A stretch of DNA of 64,000 nt, taken from assembly GCF_041549525.1 (NCBI RefSeq), contig NZ_CP157456.1:62001-126000 (forward strand). The letters are read 5' to 3'. The DNA comes from Paenarthrobacter aurescens (GTDB lineage: Bacteria > Actinomycetota > Actinomycetes > Actinomycetales > Micrococcaceae). Below the pieces are notes generated by a model. That model was not told the DNA's origin and made no database searches. It saw only the letters and a program-made list of their open reading frames with translations. A program made the translations under genes and the position numbers. Positions within the stretch are counted from its first letter, which is position 1. Each line of letters opens with the position of its first letter. Below are positions 34,328 through 45,119 of the stretch, one piece after another.

Positions 34328-34933
34328 ATGACGATCGCCCACGAAGAAGCAGTCATTGACGCAGCAGCAGTCGACGCCATTTTTGCCGAAGCCCGCACCG
34401 CCAACAGCTTCGCCGGTGAGGTCACCGACGAGCAGGCACGTGCCATCTACGAGCTCACCAAGTTCGGCCCCACCGCCTTCAACTCCCAGCCGCTCCGCGT
34501 GACCTACGTCCGCTCGGATGAGGCCCGCGCCAAGCTGGTGGACCACCTCTCGCGTGGCAACCAGGCCAAGACCGCGTCCGCACCGCTGGTGGCCATCCTT
34601 TCCTACGACACCGACTGGCAGGGTCAGTGGGACAAGTTCCTGCCCGCCTACGGCGCGCCTAAGGCCATGTACGACGCCGATCCCGCTTTCGCCGCTGCTA
34701 CGGGCAACAACAACGCTCATTTGCAGGCGGGCTACTTCATCCTGGCCGTGCGCTCCCTCGGTTTCGCGGCTGGCCCAATGACCGGCGCTGACTTCTCGGC
34801 AATCGACGCCGAATTCTTCCCCGCCGGCGATCAGAAGAGCTTCCTGGTGGTCAACATCGGCCAGCCCGGCCCGGACGCCTGGGGCGAAGCCAAGCCGAAG
34901 TTCGCTTACGAAGAAGTGGTTCGCACCGTCTAA
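34328..34933 (+). CDS. rutE: RutE-like nitroreductase (malonic semialdehyde reductase)
   Basis: A 201-aa FMN-dependent nitroreductase-fold protein: FGPTAFNSQPLRVTYV (residues 46-61, the RutE/HadB type flavin loop), NNNAHLQAGYFILAVRSLGFAAGPM near 121-145 and KSFLVVNIGQPGP near the end. RutE reduces malonic semialdehyde to 3-hydroxypropionate in uracil catabolism. A uracil permease gene lies one gene away, but no other rut genes are here, so the pathway link is inferred. GAAAGG is 8 bases before ATG 34328. Confidence 0.82.
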   Translation: MTIAHEEAVIDAAAVDAIFAEARTANSFAGEVTDEQARAIYELTKFGPTAFNSQPLRVTYVRSDEARAKLVDHLSRGNQAKTASAPLVAILSYDTDWQGQWDKFLPAYGAPKAMYDADPAFAAATGNNNAHLQAGYFILAVRSLGFAAGPMTGADFSAIDAEFFPAGDQKSFLVVNIGQPGPDAWGEAKPKFAYEEVVRTV

Positions 34934-34937
34934 TTCC

Positions 34938-34989
34938 CCGGACGCTCTATCACTTCCCTTGGGTGTTTTCCGGACGCTCTATCAGTTCC
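34938..34989 (-). repeat. REP-like repeat pair, minus orientation
   Basis: CCGGACGCTCTATCACTTCC at 34938-34957 and the same with CAG for CAC at 34970-34989, period 32. Its complement, GGAAGTGATAGAGCGTCCGG, resembles the unit at 35048-35092, so the two pairs face each other. Confidence 0.7.
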
Positions 34990-35047
34990 GCATCCCCAAT
35001 CGGCAGTCGGTCGCGCCTACGTGCGAGAGGGATCAGGAATTAGCCGC

Positions 35048-35092
35048 GGGATGTGAGAGATGGTTGGTGTTTTGGCCGGGGGATGTGAGAGA
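35048..35092 (+). repeat. REP-like repeat pair, plus orientation
   Basis: GGGATGTGAGAGA at 35048-35060 and 35080-35092, again period 32, each followed by T-rich then CCGG sequence. Confidence 0.7.
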
Positions 35093-35118
35093 GGGTTTTT
35101 GCCGGGCGGTGGCAAACT

Positions 35119-35625
35119 ATGCCTATGCGGAACCTCATTTGGGTGGCGTTCACCGAGCCGGTGGAGCAGGGGCTGGTTTTTTCGCGCAGCGACTGGCCGT
35201 TGCACATCACGCTGTTAAGGTTCGACGTCGGCGCTGACCTAAGCGCCGACGTCGCCGATGTCCTTGCGGACCTGGCCGAAGCGCCGGTCAAGGGTGCGCT
35301 GGGAACCCTGCTGACCGTAGGCGAAGAGGCGGGCTTCGGGCATATGGGGTCCATCCCGGTGAGTTTGATCGAGCACAATCCGCTGCTTCAGGGGTTGCAC
35401 CAGGAGATCGTGGACGCTGTGAACAACATCGGCGGCAGGATCGCCACACCGAACTACGTGATGGAACGCTACCGGCCACACATCTCGCATCACGACGGCA
35501 AGAGACCGAAGTCCGGAGACGTCGTCGTACTTGACCAAGTAGCCCTGGTGGACATGGCTCCAGACGGCGACCACACCATTCGGCGCATCCTCAGGCTCTG
35601 GACGCAGGACGTCGAAGGTGGCTGA
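35119..35625 (+). CDS. 2H phosphoesterase superfamily protein (2'-5' RNA ligase-like)
   Basis: The 168-aa protein has the two H-x-T/S motifs of the 2H superfamily: HITLL (residues 33-37) and HISHHD (near 122-127). Members act as cyclic phosphodiesterases or 2'-5' RNA ligases on RNA ends or nucleotides. A GGTGG element precedes ATG 35119; ATG 35125 is also possible. Confidence 0.8.
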   Translation: MPMRNLIWVAFTEPVEQGLVFSRSDWPLHITLLRFDVGADLSADVADVLADLAEAPVKGALGTLLTVGEEAGFGHMGSIPVSLIEHNPLLQGLHQEIVDAVNNIGGRIATPNYVMERYRPHISHHDGKRPKSGDVVVLDQVALVDMAPDGDHTIRRILRLWTQDVEGG

Positions 35626-35638
35626 AGACACGCCAGCG

Positions 35639-35672
35639 GGCTGAGGACACCCATATCCAAGCGTCCTCAGCC
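35639..35672. terminator. Bidirectional terminator
   Basis: GGCTGAGGAC (35639-35648) pairs with GTCCTCAGCC (35663-35672), loop of 14, between convergent genes. Confidence 0.7.
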
Positions 35673-35684
35673 GTCCCAGGGTCC

Positions 35685-36167
35685 TTAGTGAATATGCGCG
35701 TCGCCAGTGGCCGAAGCCGCTGCAATCGCGGCACGAATGTCAGCCACCAGCCCCGGCGCGAGCTGTGAAATCCACTCGTATGGCTCTTCGGCGCGGGTGG
35801 CCCAGCGCTTCCCGATCATGTTCATGGGATGCACCACGATGTTGCCCGTTTTGTGATGCACGGTGGCTTCGGTGGCGCCGTCCGGATAGGTCCCCAGCAC
35901 CCAGCGAAGCCCGGGAATCTCAGTGATCAAGTGATTTCCAAGAGCGGCGCCCATGATGTTGATCATGGGGTTGGGATCAAAATGGGGCTCATCCTCGCTG
36001 TGGCCAACGGTCATCTGCCACAGGGCATCGATGTACTGGAGGTCCGTGCGTGGCTGATCCGTCTCAGGTCCGTCCACCACGGAGCCCACATGCTGGAAGG
36101 AACCAAGGAGATCCTCGATCCACTGTTCCTCGGCCGGGGACATCTCCTCAATCAGCGGTCCCGCCAC
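35685..36167 (-). CDS. DUF3806-type protein
   Basis: The 160-aa sequence has the pattern of DUF3806 (EEQWIEDLLGS, LWQMTVGHSEDE, NIMGAALGNHLITEIPGLRWVLGTYPDGATEATVHHKTGNIVVHPMNMIGKRW in consecutive blocks). Function unknown. GTG 36167 overlaps the pgm stop (TAGTG), implying coupled translation; ATG 36143 has only a too-close GAGGAG. Confidence 0.72.
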   Translation of the reverse strand: MAGPLIEEMSPAEEQWIEDLLGSFQHVGSVVDGPETDQPRTDLQYIDALWQMTVGHSEDEPHFDPNPMINIMGAALGNHLITEIPGLRWVLGTYPDGATEATVHHKTGNIVVHPMNMIGKRWATRAEEPYEWISQLAPGLVADIRAAIAAASATGDAHIH

Positions 36168-37828
36168 TACGCGATGACCCCGTCCACCAACGCCTTGGCC
36201 TCCTGCTGAACCTGGGCAAGGTGATCCGCGCCCTTGAAGGACTCGGCGTAGATCTTGTAGACGTCCTCGGTACCGGATGGACGTGCAGCAAACCAAGCAT
36301 TCTCGGTGACAACCTTCAAGCCGCCAATCGAAGCGCCGTTGCCCGGAGCCTCCGTGAGCTTGGCCGTGATCTCTTCACCGGCAAGGGAAGTGGCAGTGAC
36401 ATCGGCGGCGGAGAGCTTGCCCAGCTTGGACTTCTGCTCGCGGGAGGCTGCGGCGTCAATGCGGGCGTAAACGGGAGCACCGAACTGATCGGTCAGGCCC
36501 TTGTAGAGCTGTGACGGGGACTTGCCAGTAACGGCTGTGATCTCTGATGCCAGCAGGGCCAGCAGGATGCCGTCCTTGTCCGTGGTCCACACGCTGCCGT
36601 CCAGTTTGTTGAAGGAAGCGCCGGCTGACTCTTCGCCACCAAATGCGCCTTCGCCGGACAGCAGCCCGGGAACGAACCACTTGAAGCCCACGGGAACCTC
36701 AACCAGCTTGCGGCCGAGCCCACCGGCAACGCGGTCAATGATCGAGGACGAGACCAGCGTCTTGCCCACTACGGACTCCGGGTTCCAGCCACTGCGGTTC
36801 CGGTAAAGGTAGTCGATGGCAACGGCGAGGTAGTGGTTCGGGTTCATGAGCCCGCCGTCGGGGGTGACAATGCCGTGGCGGTCGGCGTCGGCGTCGTTGC
36901 CTGTGGCCACGTCATAGGCTGCGGTGCCATCGGCACCCGCTGCCATCCGCTTGATCAGCGAGGCCATGGCCGATGGCGACGAGCAATCCATGCGGATCTT
37001 CTCGTCCCAGTCGAGGGTCATGAAAGCCCACTGCGGATCCACCGTGGGGTTCACAACTGTGAGGTTGAGCTGGTGGCGCTCGCCGATCTCACCCCAGTAG
37101 TCAACGGAGGCGCCACCCATGGGATCGGCGCCGATGCGGACACCCGCATCGCGGATCGCGTCAAGGTTCAGTACGGACGGAAGATCGTCCACATAGCTGC
37201 TGAGGAAGTCGAACTTGCCTGTGGTCTCTGCAGCCAGGGCATCGTTCAGCGGCATGCGCTTGACGCCCCGGAGCCCGTTTTCCAGCAACTGGTTTGCCCG
37301 GTCGGCGATCCATCCCGTGGCGTCGGTGTCGGCAGGGCCGCCGTGGGGTGGGTTGTATTTGAAGCCACCATCGCCCGGAGGGTTGTGGCTGGGGGTGACC
37401 ACGATCCCGTCGGCCTGGGGGGTTCCCGGCGCGGCCTCGCGGTTGTACTTGAGGATTGCGTGGCTTAGGGCCGGCGTGGGGGTGTAGCCGTGGCGGGCGT
37501 CAACCAAAACGGTTACACCGTTGGCAGCCAAAACCTCCAGCGCGGAGTTCTGTGCGGGCTCACTAAGCGCGTGGGTGTCGCGGCCGATGAACAGCGGCCC
37601 GGTGATGCCCTGGCGGCCACGGTATTCAACGATTGCCTGCGTGATCGCGAGGATATGCGGCTCGTTGAAGGAAGCCTTCAAGCTGGATCCGCGGTGCCCG
37701 GATGTACCAAACGCCACGCGCTGCGCAGGGTCGCCCACATCCGGAGTTACGTCGAAATACGCGTCCAGCAGGGCTGTGATGTCAACAAGGTCCTGGGGTA
37801 GGGCAACTGTGCCCGCTCGGCTAGCCAT
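36167..37828 (-). CDS. pgm: Phosphoglucomutase, alpha-D-glucose specific
   Basis: Interconverts glucose 1-phosphate and glucose 6-phosphate in the cytosol. The 553-aa protein belongs to the bacterial long PGM group: [19 protein letters not shown] (residues 39-57), phosphoserine loop TPSHNPP (near 145), the metal loop [12 protein letters not shown] (near 309) and sugar-binding GEESAGASF (near 396), then the phosphate-binding [15 protein letters not shown] 37828 gives the usual [15 protein letters not shown] 37840 four codons upstream is the alternative. Supplies precursor for glycogen and surface sugars. Confidence 0.95.
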   Translation of the reverse strand: MASRAGTVALPQDLVDITALLDAYFDVTPDVGDPAQRVAFGTSGHRGSSLKASFNEPHILAITQAIVEYRGRQGITGPLFIGRDTHALSEPAQNSALEVLAANGVTVLVDARHGYTPTPALSHAILKYNREAAPGTPQADGIVVTPSHNPPGDGGFKYNPPHGGPADTDATGWIADRANQLLENGLRGVKRMPLNDALAAETTGKFDFLSSYVDDLPSVLNLDAIRDAGVRIGADPMGGASVDYWGEIGERHQLNLTVVNPTVDPQWAFMTLDWDEKIRMDCSSPSAMASLIKRMAAGADGTAAYDVATGNDADADRHGIVTPDGGLMNPNHYLAVAIDYLYRNRSGWNPESVVGKTLVSSSIIDRVAGGLGRKLVEVPVGFKWFVPGLLSGEGAFGGEESAGASFNKLDGSVWTTDKDGILLALLASEITAVTGKSPSQLYKGLTDQFGAPVYARIDAAASREQKSKLGKLSAADVTATSLAGEEITAKLTEAPGNGASIGGLKVVTENAWFAARPSGTEDVYKIYAESFKGADHLAQVQQEAKALVDGVIA

Positions 37829-38062
37829 GTGGTCCAGCATGCCAGACGGCGGGGCCCGCTGACACTGAATGTCCGCTGATCAGGCCCCTGTGACGTCGGA
37901 TGGCGTGGCTCTTCCGCGCCCGGCGCACCCGTTCTCGCCCGGCGCGTCACTGGTTCTCCCGGGGCGCACCCTTTCCCGCCATCCGCTCCAGAGGTTGCGG
38001 TTGCGGGCGGCGGGAACGGTAGCGGGGACGAGCGACCACAGTCACAAGCCCCCGCGGCAACG
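37829..38062. other. Intergenic 234 bases
   Basis: CG-rich, with several CCCGGCGC blocks (37915-37960). No gene or regular structure identified. Confidence 0.4.
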
Positions 38063-38818
38063 CTAAACAGCGGTGTAGCCACCATCGACCAGTACGTAGG
38101 ATCCGGTCATGAAGCTGGCCTTGTCCGAGAGGAGGAACGTGGTGACGTTCGCGATTTCTTCGGCCCTACCCAGTCGACCCAGCGGGTGCTTCGCTTCGAG
38201 CCCGTTGATGACTTCCTTCGGCGCGGCGGCCAGCAAGGGAGTGTCAATGTAGCCGGGGCCGATTGCGTTGACGCGAAGTCCCTGGGCTCCGTATTCAGCC
38301 GCGGCGTTCTTGGTCATGCCCACTACTCCGTGCTTGGCCGCGGTGTAGGCGGCGTTGCCGGGTGCGGCCACAGCGCCGTGGATGGATGCCATGTTGACGA
38401 TTGCGCCTTCGGAAGCACCTGCAGCAAGGATGGCGGGAACCTGGTAGCGCATTCCGTAGAGGACGCCGCTGAGGTTGATGGCGATCACGCGGTCCCAGTC
38501 TTCAATGTCGATTTCTCCAACGGGAGCACTGGCGCCGCCGATGCCTGCGTTATTGACGGCGTAGTTCAGTGCACCGTACGTCTCCACTGCGAAGTCAACA
38601 GCCTTCTTGCTGTCCTCGGCCACGGCTGTGTTGCCTTGGAAGGGAACTGCCTTGCCGCCGTCGGCCGTGATCTGCTCGGCCACCCGGGTGGCGGCGTCCA
38701 GGTTAACGTCCACAACAACCACGTTGACGCCGTTTTTCGCGAGGTCCTTGCTGATTGCTTCTCCGAGACCGGAGCCTCCGCCGGTGACGAGCGCGGTTTT
38801 GCCTTCGAAGTTACCCAT
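38063..38818 (-). CDS. SDR family oxidoreductase
   Basis: A 251-aa classical short-chain dehydrogenase: cofactor motif TGGGSGLGE (residues 11-19), VDVN after strand 2 (acidic, so NAD is preferred), NNAG near 88, catalytic Ser (MASIHG), Tyr-x3-Lys in YTAAKHG (near 157), C-terminal GGYTAV. Substrate unknown; the group includes glucose and 3-oxoacyl dehydrogenases. GAGGAATC precedes the ATG. Confidence 0.9.
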   Translation of the reverse strand: MGNFEGKTALVTGGGSGLGEAISKDLAKNGVNVVVVDVNLDAATRVAEQITADGGKAVPFQGNTAVAEDSKKAVDFAVETYGALNYAVNNAGIGGASAPVGEIDIEDWDRVIAINLSGVLYGMRYQVPAILAAGASEGAIVNMASIHGAVAAPGNAAYTAAKHGVVGMTKNAAAEYGAQGLRVNAIGPGYIDTPLLAAAPKEVINGLEAKHPLGRLGRAEEIANVTTFLLSDKASFMTGSYVLVDGGYTAV

Positions 38819-39015
38819 GATTCCTCCTTTGCGGGACGGGTCCCGCAGATTTTGTGTTGAGCGCTGATGAGGTCGCCATCAGTGAAAACCAAGTGAGGCT
38901 CGAAAAAATTCCATGTGTATGCATATAAGTGATCATGCTCGCACTTGCGTTACCTTCTGTGGTGCCCCCTGCGGCGGTAGTGTTGTGAGCAAAGACCAGA
39001 TTCAGGGGGATACCT

Positions 39016-39693
39016 ATGTCAGACCAGCCATCAAAGGACAACGAGGATAAGCCTGCAGGCTACGAGCCGCCGCAGTACGTCCCGCCCGCGCAGTTCAGCG
39101 CGCCGGAATTCAGCGCGCCGGAGTCCAGCTCGCCGGGGTCCAGCGCACCCTACCCGGGCTCGTCCGCGGAGAGCGGGTCCTCCGGGAACGCCCCTGAGCA
39201 GGGCGCGCCTGAGCACTCTGCCTACGGCGCGAACGCCACCCAGCCGCTCCCGCCGTATGAGCAGAGCGCCCACGGGCAGAACCCGTACACACCGGGCGAT
39301 TACAGCCAGCAGCCCGCCTCGCCCTACGGTCAGCCTCCCAGCCCGTACCAGCAGCAGGCGTTCAACCAGCAGCCTTACGGCCAGCAGCCCTACGGTCAGC
39401 CGCAGTCACCCTACGGTCAGCCCGCCTACTACGCCATGCAGGCCGAGCCCAAGGGCCTGAGCATTGCCAGCATGTGCTGCGGCATCGCAATCTACGTTGG
39501 CTTCGGGTTCATCCTTCTTCCGCAGATCGCCGCCGTGATCCTGGGCCACCTCGCCCTGAAGCGCGAGCCCTCGGGCAAGGGAATGGCGATCGCCGGTCTG
39601 GTGATGGGTTACCTCGGCATCGCCCTGTCAGTCATCTTTATCATTTTCATCATTGGCGTCAGCACAGCCAGCAGCAGCCGCTACGGCTACTAG
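39016..39693 (+). CDS. DUF4190 membrane protein with Pro/Gln/Tyr-rich N-terminal region
   Basis: The 225-aa protein has a long low-complexity region (residues 1-145) made of SAPE/SSPGSS and PYGQPQ/QQPYG units, and a C-terminal pair of helices (residues 148-220: ISMCCGIAIYVGFG..., GLVMGYLGIALSVIFIIFIIG) that match DUF4190. The N-terminal part is cytoplasmic and likely disordered. Function unknown; such proteins are common in Arthrobacter envelopes. Preceded by GGGGGATACCT. Confidence 0.83.
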   Translation: MSDQPSKDNEDKPAGYEPPQYVPPAQFSAPEFSAPESSSPGSSAPYPGSSAESGSSGNAPEQGAPEHSAYGANATQPLPPYEQSAHGQNPYTPGDYSQQPASPYGQPPSPYQQQAFNQQPYGQQPYGQPQSPYGQPAYYAMQAEPKGLSIASMCCGIAIYVGFGFILLPQIAAVILGHLALKREPSGKGMAIAGLVMGYLGIALSVIFIIFIIGVSTASSSRYGY

Positions 39694-39700
39694 AGCACGT

Positions 39701-39758
39701 ACGACGGCGACCCTTGCGTCAGGTGTGAATCCCACCTGGACGCGAGGGTCGCCGTCGT
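39701..39758. terminator. Long-stem bidirectional terminator
   Basis: A 20-base arm (39701-39720) pairs with 39739-39758 (one G-T wobble), then a 5-bp inner stem AGGTG/CACCT after a single bulge, loop of 7. Total length equals the 57-base hairpin at 19474. Confidence 0.85.
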
Positions 39759-39793
39759 TAAGTCGTTAAGAGGAGGTCCGTCAGCCAGGAACC

Positions 39794-41263
<1,470 letters not shown>

Positions 41264-41347
41264 TTTCTCAATGCTGGCACTGACTGCGGGCATTGTCACA
41301 TCGATGAATGCCCGGGGCAACCACTTTCCATATGTTAGACGCGCGTA

Positions 41348-42784
41348 TCAGCGTGCCTCGAGGACGGCTGCGAGCTGGAGAAGCAACAGTTCGGATCCGG
41401 GCCGGCCAATGAGCTGGATCCCCATGGGCAGGCCTCCCGGCGCAGTGTGCACAGGGATGCTGATGGCCGGGAGTCCGCACACGTTCACCATGGAGGACCA
41501 CGGCGCATACTGGCACTGCCTCTTGTAGTCCTCATCAGCATCGCCTGCCCACTCGCTGGGCCACGGTTCGCCGCTGTGCCCGCCACCGGTAAACCATCCG
41601 ATCGGCCGCGGCGTCTGCGCCAGGGTGGGCATGAGGATCAGGTCCCACTCCGCATACTGCGCCACGGTGTCGTGCTGGAACTGCCGCAGGAAACTCAGCG
41701 CTTCATTGACCTTCGATGCACTCCGCTGTTGCGCCCGACGCCGGAAAGTCCGGGTCAGCGGCGTCAACAACGCTTCGCGCTGGGGTGCTATCCGGGCACT
41801 CCCGACGCCGGCAGTCCAGGCTGTGGTGAAGGCCTCCGGATAGCGGTTGTCGTAGCGGATTCCGGCTTGGCCGACGCTGTGGCCGGCCTTCTCGAGCAGC
41901 TTGGTCCCCAGCTCCAGTGCAGCGATGGCTTCTTCGTCGATGTGGAACGGATAAATACCGGCCCATGGACTGTCTAAACTGACGCCGATCCTCAGGGGCT
42001 CCGGCGCCCGCCCAACATTGGCGAGGTATCCGCCGTCGGGCGCTTCATGCCGGGGGACCAAGGCATCCATGAGCAAGGCCGCATCTGCAGCTGTTCTTGC
42101 AAGGGGACCGGCAACCACCAGTTGCGCGGCGTCACCCGCACTGGCACCGGAGGGTACCAAGCCGCGTCCGGGCTTAAGCCCCACCAGGCCGCACGCGCCC
42201 GCGGGGATCCGGATGGATCCGCCCCCGTCAGTCCCCGGTGCAAACGGAATCAGTCCTGCAGCAACGGCGGCAGCACTGCCTCCGGAGGAGCCGCCGGAAC
42301 TGCGTCCCATGGCGTGCGGATTGCGCGACGGCGGTGCCACGCGGTTTTCGCTGTAGGCGGTGAGTCCAAATTCCGGAACCTGGGTCTTGCCCAGCGAGAT
42401 GACGCCTTGACCCTTCAACGTGGCCGCAAGGACGCCATCCTCCGGCGCTGGTTTGTGCTCCAACGCCGCGCTGCCGTGCGTGGTGGGAACGCCGGCCACG
42501 TCAGTGAGGTCCTTGAAAGCGATGGGCATCCCGTGCAGCACCGGGATCTCTTCACGACGTCCCTCCCGGGACAGCTGTGCGTGCAGCCGATCTGCAGCGC
42601 CCGCGTCCCTGAGGGCCTGCTCAGCTGTGACGGTGACAAAGGCGCCCAACTGCTTGTTCCTCTCTTCAATTACTGAGAGAAAATGCCCCGTGACTTCACG
42701 GGCGGACAGTGCGCCGGAAGCCAAGGCATCACGGAGCTCAACAGCGGTCAGCCGTGACACGTCGTGGAGGAAAGGATCAGCCAA
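41348..42784 (-). CDS. Amidase (AS family)
   Basis: A 478-aa amidase-signature enzyme that hydrolyses carboxamides. The Ser-cisSer-Lys triad is visible: Lys91 (PIAFKDL), cis-Ser166 in the Gly/Ser-rich signature RSSGGSSGGS, and nucleophile Ser190 (TDGGGSIRIP). C-terminal GLPMGIQLIGRPGSELLLLQLA is typical of the group that includes 6-aminohexanoate and aryl-acylamidases. TTG 42784 is chosen because it overlaps the end of pepE by 8 bases with GGAG upstream; GTG 42760 is possible. Confidence 0.9.
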   Translation of the reverse strand: MADPFLHDVSRLTAVELRDALASGALSAREVTGHFLSVIEERNKQLGAFVTVTAEQALRDAGAADRLHAQLSREGRREEIPVLHGMPIAFKDLTDVAGVPTTHGSAALEHKPAPEDGVLAATLKGQGVISLGKTQVPEFGLTAYSENRVAPPSRNPHAMGRSSGGSSGGSAAAVAAGLIPFAPGTDGGGSIRIPAGACGLVGLKPGRGLVPSGASAGDAAQLVVAGPLARTAADAALLMDALVPRHEAPDGGYLANVGRAPEPLRIGVSLDSPWAGIYPFHIDEEAIAALELGTKLLEKAGHSVGQAGIRYDNRYPEAFTTAWTAGVGSARIAPQREALLTPLTRTFRRRAQQRSASKVNEALSFLRQFQHDTVAQYAEWDLILMPTLAQTPRPIGWFTGGGHSGEPWPSEWAGDADEDYKRQCQYAPWSSMVNVCGLPAISIPVHTAPGGLPMGIQLIGRPGSELLLLQLAAVLEAR

Positions 42785-43520
42785 GGAAACGTGGCTCCAA
42801 CCGTTCCTCCACAGCAACAGCGTCCACGCTCTCGCCGGCACCGGCGGTCACCCGGAAGGCAGCCTTGTTCTTCAGCTCGGACACCACCTCTACAAGTTCA
42901 GTGCCCCGGTAAACCAGCCCCACGCCGTCGTCCGTACAGTGGGTTTCGCCCAGCGTTCCGTTGGCTACGAGTTTGTGGATGGCCGGTGCGCGCCTCAGTT
43001 CAGAGTCATAGTGGACGCCGCTGGCGTAGGGGAGGAACCCGAGCGCGTCCGTTACAGGCTGAAGCTCCGGGCCAAACGAATCGGTCACGCCACCCCGGTA
43101 CCAACAAATGGAGCCGGCTGAAACACCAGCCAGGACCACTCCGCTTTCCCAGACCCTCCGGAGGATTCCGTCCATGCCGTGTGCACGCCACACGGCCAGC
43201 AGGTTCACCACGGATCCGCCGTTGACCCACACCACGTCCTGGTCCATCAGGTGGGCTTCCGGATCCGCGATGTTGGGCATGGTGAAAAAGTTCAGGTGGC
43301 TGAAGTGGAACCCGGCGATGTGTGCCGCCTGGTCCATCTCTGCCGCCCACCAGCGTTGATCCCCTGACGCTGTCCCGATGTGCGTAACCCGCGGCGCACG
43401 ACCGGTCACGCCGGAAAGCTCAACGGCGTAATGCATCAGGTGATTGAACTCAATCCGGGTCCGTTCGCCCGGCTTATAGCCACCGGACGTCGCCAGAATG
43501 GTGGGTTCTCCAGCAGGCAA
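42777..43520 (-). CDS. pepE: Peptidase E-like (S51 family)
   Basis: A 247-aa protein with the S51 topology: ILATSGGYKPG at the N-terminus, WVNGGSVVNLLAVW near residue 98, and the nucleophile elbow VLAGVSAGSICW with Ser134; the following region has VHYDSE. Dipeptidase E cuts Asp-Xaa dipeptides; this subgroup may also act as cyanophycinase-like. TTG 43520 is preceded by AGGAGTCCCC. Upstream in the same operon as the amidase. Confidence 0.86.
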   Translation of the reverse strand: MPAGEPTILATSGGYKPGERTRIEFNHLMHYAVELSGVTGRAPRVTHIGTASGDQRWWAAEMDQAAHIAGFHFSHLNFFTMPNIADPEAHLMDQDVVWVNGGSVVNLLAVWRAHGMDGILRRVWESGVVLAGVSAGSICWYRGGVTDSFGPELQPVTDALGFLPYASGVHYDSELRRAPAIHKLVANGTLGETHCTDDGVGLVYRGTELVEVVSELKNKAAFRVTAGAGESVDAVAVEERLEPRFLG

Positions 43521-43725
43521 GGGGACTCCTAAGGGGCTGATGGTGGGTAGCGTTTTGGTTCCGGTCTTCGCGTCCGTCCCAGTCTTAACGTCGTGGCGCC
43601 GGGAAGCAAGGGCAACATTCCCGGAGGTGACATTTCACGGAGGTGACAGGTTGGTGCCGAAGTTACGGTGCCACGCCATGGGGACTAGGCTGGATGCTGG
43701 ACTTAATCGATGGGAAGGGAACGCC

Positions 43726-44052
43726 ATGAGCGACTTCGATACCGTACCTGTGGGCGACATTCCGGAAGGCGCCAGCATCCTGGACGTCCGCGAAGACTAT
43801 GAATGGGTGGCCGGACACGCCGAGGGTGCACGGCACATCCCCATGGACCAATTGCCGGCGCGCCTGGACGAACTCGATCCCGACGACGACCTCTTTGTTA
43901 TCTGCCGCACTGGGGGCCGGTCATTCCGCGCCGTCCAGTGGCTGGTGGGGCAGGGCTACTCCGCCGTGAACGTGGCCGGCGGCATGGACATGTGGTTCGA
44001 GGCCGGAAAGCCGATGGTCTCGGACAACGGCCTGAAGCCGGTTGTTCTCTAA
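43726..44052 (+). CDS. Rhodanese-like domain protein
   Basis: A 108-aa single rhodanese domain: ILDVREDYEW (residues 18-27), active-site Cys60 in CRTGGRS, AVNVAGGMDMWFEAGKPM. ATG 43726 follows GGGAAGGGA. Thirty bases upstream of pheA in the same direction, an arrangement seen in many Arthrobacter. Sulfur-transfer partner unknown. Confidence 0.88.
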   Translation: MSDFDTVPVGDIPEGASILDVREDYEWVAGHAEGARHIPMDQLPARLDELDPDDDLFVICRTGGRSFRAVQWLVGQGYSAVNVAGGMDMWFEAGKPMVSDNGLKPVVL

Positions 44053-44085
44053 GACGCACATATAACCAGCAAGGAATATTCAAAA

Positions 44086-45015
44086 ATGCCGGCAAGCTAT
44101 ACGTTCCTGGGCCCCGAGGGAACCTTCACAGAGGCAGCCCTCATGCAGGTCCCAGGGGCTGCCGAAGCCGTCCGGATTCCTTGCAGCAACGTCAACACAG
44201 CCCTGGAACGGGTCCGCGCCGGCGAGGCCGATGCGGCCATGGTGCCCATCGAAAACTCGGTGGAGGGCGGCGTCACTGCCACCTTGGACGCGATCGCCGC
44301 AGGGCAGGAACTCCGGATCATCCGTGAGGCCCTTGTTCCCATCACCTTTGTGCTGGTGGCGAGGCCCGGCGTCGGGCTTTCCGAAATTAAACGGATATCA
44401 ACCCATGGCCATGCCTGGGCGCAATGCCGGTTGTGGGTTGACGAGCACCTTCCCAACGCCGATTACGTTCCGGGATCCTCGACGGCGGCCTCCGCCATGG
44501 GCCTGCTGGAGGACGATGCCCCGTACGACGCAGCCATCTGTGCCCCGTTGGTTGCTGCTGCACAACCTGGCCTCAACATCCTTGCCGAGGACATCGGCGA
44601 CAACCCCGAGGCTGTTACCCGGTTCATCCTGGTGAGCAGGCCCGGCCTCCTTCCGGACCGCACAGGCGCGGACAAGACCACCGTTGTGGTGCCCCTGCCG
44701 GAAGACCACCCAGGGGCGCTCATGGAAATCCTGGACCAGTTCGCCTCGCGCGGGGTGAACCTCAGCCGCATTGAGTCCCGGCCCACCGGGCAATACCTTG
44801 GCCACTATTTCTTCAGCATCGACGCCGACGGCCACGCCACGGACGCACGGGTTGCTGACGCTCTTGCAGGCCTTCATCGGATCAGCCCGGCAACCCGGTT
44901 CCTGGGCTCCTACGCCCGCGCAGACAAGCAGCAGGCCGTGGTTGCACCGCACACTTCGGACGCCGCATTCGCCTCAGCGCACGCGTGGGTGGCCTCCATC
45001 CTCAAAGGATCCTAG
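44086..45015 (+). CDS. pheA: Prephenate dehydratase
   Basis: A 309-aa enzyme that converts prephenate to phenylpyruvate for phenylalanine synthesis. Catalytic domain residues 3-190 with FLGPEGTFTEAA, NSVEGGVTATLD (near 59) and the TRF triad motif (VTRFILVS near 182); ACT regulatory domain 197-290 with GALMEILDQFASRGVNLSRIESRP, which binds phenylalanine for feedback control. AAGGAATATTCAAAA precedes ATG 44086. Confidence 0.95.
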   Translation: MPASYTFLGPEGTFTEAALMQVPGAAEAVRIPCSNVNTALERVRAGEADAAMVPIENSVEGGVTATLDAIAAGQELRIIREALVPITFVLVARPGVGLSEIKRISTHGHAWAQCRLWVDEHLPNADYVPGSSTAASAMGLLEDDAPYDAAICAPLVAAAQPGLNILAEDIGDNPEAVTRFILVSRPGLLPDRTGADKTTVVVPLPEDHPGALMEILDQFASRGVNLSRIESRPTGQYLGHYFFSIDADGHATDARVADALAGLHRISPATRFLGSYARADKQQAVVAPHTSDAAFASAHAWVASILKGS

Positions 45016-45119
45016 CGGCTGTCCACAGGCGGAACAGCGGCCCTTTCGCAAGGATGCTTCTGTGCGTATGCTTGCCTGATCCATAAACGATGGATGAATG
45101 CCAAATGAAAGGAGCGGTC

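Noticed and set aside
31616..34720. 1034-aa version of the GH26-OpgC protein
   Set aside because: Its first 198 residues are antisense to the RutE-like gene; ATG 34126 gives a signal peptide.
34938..35092. CRISPR array
   Set aside because: Only two units of each kind, the orientation flips, spacers are too short (about 12-19 bases), and no cas gene is present.
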